NCBI GenBank assembly: GCA_943737045.1 | Contig: CALSFV010000291.1 | Coordinates: 425,585 to 489,584 of the forward strand | DNA: 64,000 bases | DNA from: Parapristionchus giblindavisi | Taxonomy: Eukaryota > Nematoda > Chromadorea > Rhabditida > Diplogasteridae | Direction of reading: 5' to 3' | Shown: positions 18,326 through 28,882 of the stretch, in pieces | Numbering within the stretch: position 1 is the first letter of the stretch | Layout of the letters: every line of letters begins with the position of its first letter | The notes under the pieces: generated by a model | Databases searched by the model: none | What the model was told of the DNA's origin: nothing | The model's input: only the letters and a program-made list of their open reading frames with translations | Translations under genes and position numbers: made by a program

Positions 18326-21300
18326 TTATCTCTTGCCTCCTCTTCTCTTGCCCGCGGGTCCTTTGGCATTGACATTGCCGGTGCGCTTGGTCGCATTCGT
18401 GATGGTCCGGATGCCGAGGGCTGACGCGCGAGAGGTGACGTCGTGGACGGCAAACGGCTCGTCCCACGACTTGACTGCGCGAGCTCTGAATTTATTTAAT
18501 TATTTAAATAATTTATTTAATTATTTAAACAATATATTTAATAAATTTAAATATATAAACTATCGTTTGTCACTGATTTGAGTTGTCATTTTAAATATGT
18601 CACTCATTTTCGTCACTAACTAGTACGAAGATATGACAAAATGAATCTCGGATCATCGGAATTTAACGGGTTCAACAGCCGAGGTAGGCAAGGTTGGAAT
18701 CATAACTATGGGCAGAATATTGATTGGCCGAGCAATGAGGTCAAAGATCTACTAGGGTGGGTCATTAGCAACTACGGAAAGAAGCATGCTCACTGTTCTT
18801 CTAGTATAGGGAAGAAAAGAAAATCATCGAATATAGTCTTGTCCTAGCCCTCTATTAGGTTGATTCATAAGTCTTGTCGCATTTTGCCCCTTTAAACAAA
18901 TTAAAATAACTTTATCTCGGTTAAAGCAAATCAATCAAAGTAAGCCGTCTAGGTCGACACACCTCATTCGTTCCAAAGTTCGGGTAGCTTGTGGATGCAG
19001 TGCTCCCAGAAGGACGGCTGCTAGGAGGCAAAGAATTTGGTCAGCCAGATTTCGACCTCCCGTTGAAGTGTACTCCTCCGAGAGTACGCCGCACATCGGA
19101 AAACAAACTGTAATCGCTAGGAGACAAGTCGGGCGAGTAGGGCAGGTGGGGGTCGATGTTCCAGCCAAAGTATAACAGGGCCTTTTGGTTGTCCTTGCCA
19201 CGTGGTGTCGGGCGCTGTCGTGCTGGAAGTGAATTTTATCGAGCAACCAGGAAACGGAGGGGACCTGTGACTTCAGGGTCCGTAGTTGACGAGAGTATAC
19301 CGCGGCCGTAATAGTCGACCCCTGTGGTAGCAGCTCCCAATGCACCACTCCGCCTCTGCCCCACCACACAGACAGCATGACTGTTTTCTGGTGAAGTTCA
19401 GGTTTGGCGATGGAATTGGACTGCTCATCTCGACCGACCGACTGAGCCCGTAGGATTACGTTGTCGTAAAGTATCCACTTTTCATCTCCAGTGATGATCC
19501 CGTCCATCCAAGTCGTTGTGCGAGCGTACGAAATTAGATTCAGACACTGGTCCGCACGGTTGTCCTTCTGCTTGACCGACAGTAGGTGGGGTAACCATCA
19601 ACCCAAATTCTGGACCTTGCCGAGATCTTGTAGGCAACCAACGATGGTGGGTTGGCTTACCCCAAGACTCGTCGCCATATCACGGGTGGTAGCATAGGGG
19701 TCAGCGTGGACGTGCTGCTCCAGCATGTCCAAGTCCAGCTCGGGGTGCCGTCCGGATTTGGACGTCGTACTCCCTTTTTCGAAGCGTTTGAACAAACGTT
19801 GCACCGTGCATTTACTAGTGGCCTTAGTGTTTTATACAACCGCCATATAGGTGTGGGCATCGGGTGGTTTGAGCTCGGATAGAAAGAAAAACAACATGAA
19901 GTGTCGTTTGTGCACAAAACTGGGAACGAAAGGTGGAGGCATTTCAGCTACTAGACTACATCGGTAGGCACAATTCACTACTACGCTCAAAGAGTAGTAG
20001 TAGTGACTTATTTACTGCCAGAACGGACGGGGTAATTGATAACGTACGACTGAGCAGTGATAGCATAAACACACCCCTCCAAAATGCGACAAGACTTATG
20101 AATCAACCTAATATAAGTCAAAGTGAAACATGGATCTCACTTGCACTAGTGTTAGACGCCCATAGGTCGAAAAGTATGTTACAAAGTACCAAGCCTGACC
20201 GGATTTTGAGACAAAATATTACAAAAATCGAAAAACCTGACCGGATTTTGAGCCAAAATTTCACAAAAAATCGAAAAACCTGACCGGATTTTGAAAACAG
20301 ATAACCTAGCCATTCGACCCATGTAGACGCCTTTCAAAAGTTTTGCAGAAAATACTACTCTCCTCCTTTTGCACACTGTCTCATCGTTTTCTCAAAGATT
20401 TGTCTTCTTCTTTTCGGCTCATTTTAACAGAAACTTACTGATTTTCACATCTACTATTTTATTTATTTATTTATTCCATCAAATATACATTCATAACTTG
20501 TAACGGAACCCCGATTAAAACTTATATACATAGGTCGAAAAGTATGTTACAAAGTACAAAGCCTGACCGCATTTTGCATTTTGAGCGCCGAAATTTTCCA
20601 AAAAATCGAAAAACCTAACCGCTTTCGAGCAAAAATTTCACAAAAATTGAAAAACCTGACCGCATTTTGAGCCAAATTTGCTAATAATCGAAAAACCTGA
20701 CCGCATTTTAGAAACCGATAACCTAGCTATTCGACCTATGCTTATATAACTCCATAAAGCACCGTATAACGTGTATCTTGTATCAATATCATAGGTGGGC
20801 GTGTGAAAACGAATTCTTTTTGCATACAGCCTTTCCTTCCCTTGCGGGACCTTGCGCATAGCTTTGCCTCGCAAAAATTAGAAAATTTCCAGTCAAATCT
20901 GCAAAAAAAATGGCTATGCGCATAGCCTTGCTTTACAATTCTCCGGTTTGCGCACAGCCTTTCCCCCAGCGTGCCCACTTATGATCAGTATACACAAATT
21001 TATTAATGTACAGTTTAAACAATAATTTAATAATAATAATAATATAATTATTATTATTACAAACCTGGAGGGCACGAGATGAGGCATGGGCTGATCTTCG
21101 AAGAGCTGCTCCGAGATCGTGTGCTTGCCACCCTGATCATTTCTTTTAATTTAAAAAAAATCAATAAAACCAAAAAAACCAAGACAATTCTTTCGGTGTA
21201 CACAAAGAATTAATAATTCAATCAATAATCGTTTCAATAAATAATCAAAAATTCAATCAATAATCGATACCTTGGGCGCAGGCATCGAGTATCTCAGTCC

Positions 21301-22011
21301 CCTGGTGACGGCCAACCGACGGAAGTTGACGTGCACAACCTGCTCACCGGACGCGTCCACGGACACGGCGCACTGCAAATATATTGATTTATTATTAATC
21401 GATATTGATCGATTTCTCACCCACACTCATACGTGGGCACCACTGCCGCTAGCGGCAATACACCCCCGATTTTGGGGGCACCCGACCCCACGATTTCCCA
21501 ATAAAAATACTCAAAATCACATACAAATGCTCCATTTTTTGCTTCCGACCCCCCGATTTTCATTTCCAGCGGTAATTCCCGCCCACGTATGCCCACACTT
21601 ATCAACAATGTAGAGCACTGCTTCTTTAAATGCTAGGTATAACCCGTGAATATAACCCAAGGATATAATACTCGAATCTCACTTTCTATGGAAGTTGCAT
21701 GGAAGCGATCGATCATCAAAAACAAATCGTTGTGGAAAATCGTTCAATTTCATGGTTGGACGATTTCAATCCATTTTCCTTTTTTAGGCAAAATAAAAAA
21801 ATAAAATATAAACAAGAATAAAAAGCAAATTTGTTATTACCCTAGACTGCTATATGACTACTGCGCGCGAAAGCTAAAAAAATCGAAGAAAAAATCGGGG
21901 TCACAACATTAACGATAAAACCCGTGAGTTTCACGCTACATGACGTCTATGGAAGCGACCAACCATCGTTAACTGGATTAAATCGACGACAAAATATCAC
22001 CTAATTATAAT

Positions 22012-22042
<31 letters not shown>

Positions 22043-25000
22043 TAATAATAATAAACCTTATGGAGCGTCTTGTTGCCGCACTTGGGACAGAACTGACGCT
22101 CCTTGTCCGCGCAGATCTGATAGCAGGCGCGGCAGCGTTGCACGTACGATTGGATGCGGGCGACACGACGACCTGGAATATATATTGATTGGATTGGATT
22201 ATTGATTGAATACATACATTTTCGGTACCCTCGCCGTCTATTTTTATATAATGGGTCAAATGTCGAAATAGGGTGGGTTGATTCACAAAATTCGTTATTT
22301 TCGTTTAAAAATCGTCATTTTTAGCTTCTTTTTTTATCAAGTGGCCTAAAATGCCCCCTATATTGTGGGTCAATCCTCGCACTGCGAGGGTATGGCAAAG
22401 TATGATTGAATATTGATCGGAATAGATAGATTTATTGATTGAATATTGATTGTATTGAATTAATTGGATTGGATTGATTTTATTTATTTATCCATCAGTT
22501 GAAACATGAATAAAGCAAGTATGGGAGTGATGGAGTTCCGTCGCTAGGAAGTATGGAGTAAATATGGAATATTGATTGAATTGGATTGATTGAATATTGA
22601 TCGAAAAGATAGATCTTGATGTATTGATTGATCTAGCCAATAAGAAGATCTCACGCAACACACAAAATGAGTATCAAAAAGAATAAACAAAAGGGACAAG
22701 TTCTGGAAGGTTGTAGAGAGCAAACATTTTGAAATGGTGACCCCCTGTCAACCATTTCTCAACACGCCTGTCATCCAGCAAGGGCGATGACACATTGATA
22801 AGCACATAAACAGATTTGTCTCTGTTCTATGTTCTATGGCAACGCATGAATTCAATATCCGACTGGCTTTTTTTTTTTGGGGGGGGGGGGTGAAAATTAT
22901 TCGCGAAAAACAACATTTTTTTGGCATTGTAACAACTTTATCAGCTTTAGTGGATATTTCGGAGCTGGGTTGCCATGATTCGCGAAAGAACCAGATTTTT
23001 TTTAACCGAGCTATTCATTAGGAATACGTTTCACGTGCATTTCCTTTGCTCATTTCGTCATATTTCATCGGGAAATTTGCCGTCCGTCCCAATCAATAAT
23101 CAATCGATACCATAGGTCGAATAGCTAGGTTATCGGTTTTTTTTTCTGCAAAATGCAGTCAGGCATGGTAGTTTGTAACATGCTTTTCGACCTATGATCC
23201 AAATCAATAATCAATCGATACCGTACCAGCTAATGAGACGAGTTCGAGCTGCATCGACAGGAGCACATTCTGCACGGCGAAGTCGGTCGTGAGGCAGGCA
23301 ACCTGAAAAGCCAAATCAATAGATCGATAAATCAATCAATAGATCAATAAAAAATCGTAATCTACATGATTCGATTTCAAGGCCGATCACAAGAATAGTG
23401 AGTTACATTAGGCCTGCGTGCGTTAACTGAGAGGAGAGTCATAGGTGATCTATGTTTAGCTCATATGATTATGAACAATACTACTATTATTCCTTCCTCG
23501 TCATTTATGTATACAAACCAGTCCGTGACCGAGTAGCATCTTTTGAAGTAAATATTGAACACACCACCAGTACCCCACGTTTTCCTTCTTTCCCACTCAA
23601 AACAGCCCGATTATACTCCCAATCAGGGATGTGCGGAAAAAGATTTTCGAAAAAAATTCGAAAAACGAAAAATTTTCGAATTTCAAATTCGAAAAAATCG
23701 AAAATTTCGAAAAATATTCTATATCACGTTTTTTTCTTTGAAAAAATTTTTTGACTATCGATATAATGAAAATGAAAGAATTGCAACTGTGTGATTCTTA
23801 ATTGAAGCCGCTTTCATGAAAAAAAATTATTTTTGCTCAAGTAAAATTGTAATTTTTGATTCAAAATTTCAAAATTTTTAAAAAATGTCACTAATAATGA
23901 TAAATTTTAGAAATTTTATGCCTTTTTTATGTAAAAGCATTTTTCGATTTTTTCGAATTTTTTTCGAAAAATTGAAAAATTCGAAAAATCGAAAAACGAA
24001 AAATGCACATCCCTGCTCCCAATTACCAGTTATTATCCGAACAGCCCCTAATATCAGATTATTTAAACGTCGATTGGATGCCCACCCCAATATCGTCTAA
24101 ATATCACTTTCTCAATGAATCCGGAGAGTCATCAATTCAATCATATCTTACCACCCATTGTTCATTCAATCGCTGTTGCGCCTCGGGTGTAGATAAATTA
24201 TTATTATTAGTCAAATGCTTGACCAGGGAAAAGCAAAATCAGGTCATCAATCAATAATATATTCAAACTACCGTATACCTTTGGTCGTTCATCCAACTCG
24301 ATGTTCATTCCATTCGAATCATCGACATTGTCCTCCGTGATCCAACCCTCATCGTCGTCTGAATCCACCTGTAATAATAATAAGGATAATTATGTTACTA
24401 AGATTATTACTATTATTATTATTATTATGATTATTATTATTATTATTATAATCATTAATGTTATTAAAAATACTGAAAACTATCGCATATTTCAGGAAAG
24501 AGTAAAGTAATCAAGAGCGCACTGACTAGGGAATGGTTCGTAAAGGGTACGAAATTACGGTGAGTGACTACCATGGCGATAATAAGCATGGCCGACTTAG
24601 TAAGAATCAACTTTCAAAGTCTGCTATTTATCGATTTTGAAAAACCCGGCGCATTTACGTCGCACGGCTGAAAATGATTGTCCCACCCTTCAATAGGGAA
24701 GGGGAGGGACAATCACTTTCAAAGACGGAAGAGTGAACTCTCTATCCAAACCGAGCTGTGGTATAGTGGTAAGTGCGCGTGGTCATTACTTTTTGCACAT
24801 GAGTTCGATTCCACCGAGAACATTTTATGACTGTGTAATAATTTAACAATGAATGCGGATGTTTCAATGGAAATAAAGTCCACAATTTCTATTTATTTCG
24901 GTTTTTGCTACTTTTTTCGGTGTTTTTTTGTTATCTCTTCTTCGTTGCGAATCTGTAGAAAATCAGATACTAGTAACAACTTTATGGAATTCATAGAAAA

Positions 25001-28000
25001 CATTAACATAAGTGTTCAACAAATTAAATATTACTGTATTATTACATGTATGTCTACTGGCGACTGCAGAACATTTCCAAACTTTTGTGCCAAAAAGCCA
25101 GAAACTACCTTTGCAGAAACACCCATTTAAGCAGAATAAAAAACTGTGTAGATCAAGATAAGTCATCAAACTCCTGAAAAAAATCAATAAATGGAGGGAA
25201 GAACTATCAACTGATCGATGAAACTACAACACACCAACTTGCAAACATCGTGCGCTCTTGAAAACAATATAATCACATCGATTACAAATTAAAGATAGCG
25301 AAAAAAGTAGCAAAAACCAAAATAAATAGAAATTGTGGACTTTATTTCCATTGAAACATCCGCATTCATTGTTAAATTATTACACAGTCATAAAATGTTC
25401 TCGGTGGAATCGAACTCATGTGCAAAAAGTAATGACCACGCGCACTTACCACTATACCACAGCTCGGTTTGGATAGAGAGTTCACTCTTCCGTCTTTGAA
25501 AGTGATTGTCCCTCCCTTCCCCATTGAAGGGTGGGACAATCATTTTCAGCCGTGCGACGTAAATGCGCCGGGTTTTTCAAAATCGATAAATAGCAGACTT
25601 TGAAAGTTGATTCTTACTAAGTCGGCCATGCTTATTATCGCCATGGTAGTCACTCACCGTAATTTCGTACCCTTTACGAACCATTCCCTAGTGAGATCAG
25701 AAATCCGAATGAGCACGAACGTTTCATGAAAAGAGTGCAGCAAGAAATCACATAGTTTAAAGGCACACCCCCGAGCTCATTTGAAACTCTCCGCTCTACC
25801 AACATTATCTCGCTTTCTTTGTTACTAATAATTACTAATATACAGTGAGAATTTACAGTGTTGAAATCTATAACAATTCGGTGTAGTAATATTAATCATA
25901 CATTATAACATCATAATCCTAGGATCGGCCCACAACATACGGTTAATTTTCAGAGTCACTTGATGCGTTACAAAATTACGATATAATCAAAAAAAAAAGA
26001 TTTGTCTAAATCGACCTACCATAATTCGAAAATCGACCAACTATATAAAAATTCAGTAAAAATCAAATTCTACGAAAATGTATGATAATCATGTAAAACA
26101 TTACAAACATAGTTCCAAAGAGCACATAGCACAATCAAGGAGTATCGACAAACGGATTATCATACAATGTATTGTTTACTTAACTACTTTCATCGCTAAC
26201 AAGATAACGAAGACCCATCCACCCTGCTACCTACACGCACAACTACACAACACAACATACAAAATGACGTCATCGCTATCCCTCTACATGTTATCGACTG
26301 ATATTGATATTCTAGAACCTAATGGCCGAAACAGTGAATCTTGCCGCCACTAATAACTACTTTCGATACATTAATATCTAATTTTATGAGTACATTTGCA
26401 TGTTTAACTATGACATATTTCGATTATAATTCAGCACTATAAATTACACATGAGGCTGTATGCTTGAAACTTGACAAATGGTTTGCCAGTGTTCATACAT
26501 ACAGCCTCTGTAACATATAAAACACTATCTGAGAGAATTCAACAACTGAGATATTTTTTGATATCGATGAAAAATAGATTTTTCTGTTTTATGTATGATA
26601 ATTACAGGCTCCATGAGTGTAGTTCACTGGTACTTGGAAATTCCTTCCAATTGAAAATTCGCTTCAGGAGGTGACCACACCACGATTTGGCGCCTTTTCC
26701 TAAAAAGTTTCTTTCGTATCCAATCGATTCGGGAGTTGGTGCACTCGACTCCTTGGCTAATTCTGAGAAACTATTGTCGAGGAGAGTTTTTCGATCAACG
26801 CACAACGAAGGCTGGAATTGGGAATTTTCGAAAAAAAAATTCACATTAAATTAATTCTCACTATTTTCCCATGGCGAATGCAAATTTTTTATTTGCTCAT
26901 TAGCTTCTACATATTATATTACACCTTCAGTTTAAAATTCATAATTTAAAAAAAATACAATTCATGTGAAATAATCATTTTTATAACGAACGTCGTGAAT
27001 TATGGTGTGCTCCTACAGTAATCCCTAATCGGGTAATTTGGTTTTTCGTTAGTTTTAAGCGTATTTTCAGCCCTTTTCTTTACAATGTTAGAGGTATATG
27101 CCTATTCTGCACCATCGGAGTGCAGTTGCACGGTATATGTGATGATCACATTGCTAATCGTACTTGTACTGTACGTGTAATGTAATTTACGTGCTCTCTC
27201 TTATTCTTTGATCAGTCTATAAAACCGATAAGAAAGAGTACGGAACGGCATGAGTATGGTAACTACTACGCAAGCTGGCTCGGATACGAAAGTGAATAAA
27301 ATTTACAGTACATGTGCGATCAGCAATGTGATCATCACATATACCGTGCAGCTGCACTCCAATGGTGCAGAATAATCATATACGTCCAACATTGTAAAGA
27401 AAACCGCTGAAAATATGCTTAAAACTAGCGAAAAACAAAATTAACCGAATAGGGATTACTGTAGGAGCACACCATAATTCACGACGTTCGTTATAAAAAT
27501 GATTATTTCACATGAATTGTATTTTTTTAAAATTATGAATTTTAAACTAAAGGTGTAATATAATATGGAGAAGCTAATGAGCAAATAAAAAATTTGCATT
27601 AGCCATGGGAAAATAGTGAGAATTAATTTAATGTGAATTTTTTTTCGAAAATTCCCAATTCCAGCCTTCGTTGTGCGTTGATCGAAAAACTCTCCTCGAC
27701 AATAGTTTTTTAGAATTAGCCAAGGAGTCGAGTACACCAACTCCCGAATCGATTGGATACGAAAGCAACTTTTTAGGAAAAGGCGCCAAATCGTGGTGTG
27801 GTCACCTCCTGAAGCGAATTTTCAATTGGAAGGCATTTCCAAGTACCAGTGAACTACACTCATGGAGCCTGTAATTATCATACATAAAACAGAAAAATCT
27901 ATTTTTCATCGATACCGCACCTATGTCGATTTTCTCAGATAGCGTGTTATATGTGGGCGCCCTTGCAGCTGACAATTAAAATCGGGAGGGTCGGAGGCAG

Positions 28001-28842
28001 AAAATTGAGAATTTAAATATAATAATTTTTGGATATTTCATTTTCTTGGGTGATTGGTGGGTCAGACGCAACAAAAAAAAACCGAGTTGGTCATGTCGCT
28101 TGCGATGAAGCCGTCCTCGCGCCATCAAATGGCTTGTATTCTATCCTGCACTTATAAGAAACGACCGTTCCCTTTCTTCTTTCTTCTCTTCTTTCTTTTC
28201 GCAATACTCTTTCTCTCTTTCACGAACTCCATCACTAACATACATTTTCGAGCACCCACATTGTGAGTGAGCACTTTTGTCGGTGCGGCCAGTTTTGAAA
28301 CTCGAGACCCATCTAGGAATATGCGGGGGATCGAGATTAGTAAGAATCACCTAAGATCGGGTCAGTTTCGAGTACTTGAGATGTAGATCGGGTCAGTTTT
28401 GTTCTAATTTCGGGTCAGTTTATAATTCGCAAAAACAACTGATTGTGAGTGGGGCGAAAATGTATGATCACTAACCTCATATTATAGAATCTACTAGCGC
28501 TGTTAAACAAATGAACAATACATAAATAAACAAATAAATTAGTAATAAATGTAATAAACGAGAAAAGTGACAAGTTCACCATAGACGTAGCGACCGAAAC
28601 ACCATAGGGCACATTATTAGCTAGCTTATTTTTTTTAAACATTTAAAGCGCATGCATACATATTCTTGTGCATCTATTAATATTATTAATTTAATAGAAC
28701 GAAGGATAAGGGGATAAAGACCATAGAGAGCAGGCAGAAAAAGTATCATACGTACTAAACATAATTATTATATTTATGATTATCGAGTCAGCCAAATGTG
28801 AGAGGGAATTCCCTGTAATGGAGAGACGGGAATAATAGAGTG

Positions 28843-28882
<40 letters not shown>

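Larger units (their letters stand above)
24526..25691. mobile_element. Foldback element 2 with tRNA-like sequences in both arms
   Basis: Arms 24526-24919 and 25299-25691 are reverse complements with few differences, around a 380-bp centre. The outermost bases are CTAGGGAATGG and its complement. Each arm contains a tRNA-like unit facing the centre (24753-24826 plus, 25391-25465 minus). In NOB1 intron 5. Confidence 0.9.

Noticed and set aside
23111..23196. A 22-bp target duplication for this MITE-B copy
   Set aside because: The shared flank is made of the CAATCAATAATC motif common in these introns, so the match may be coincidental.
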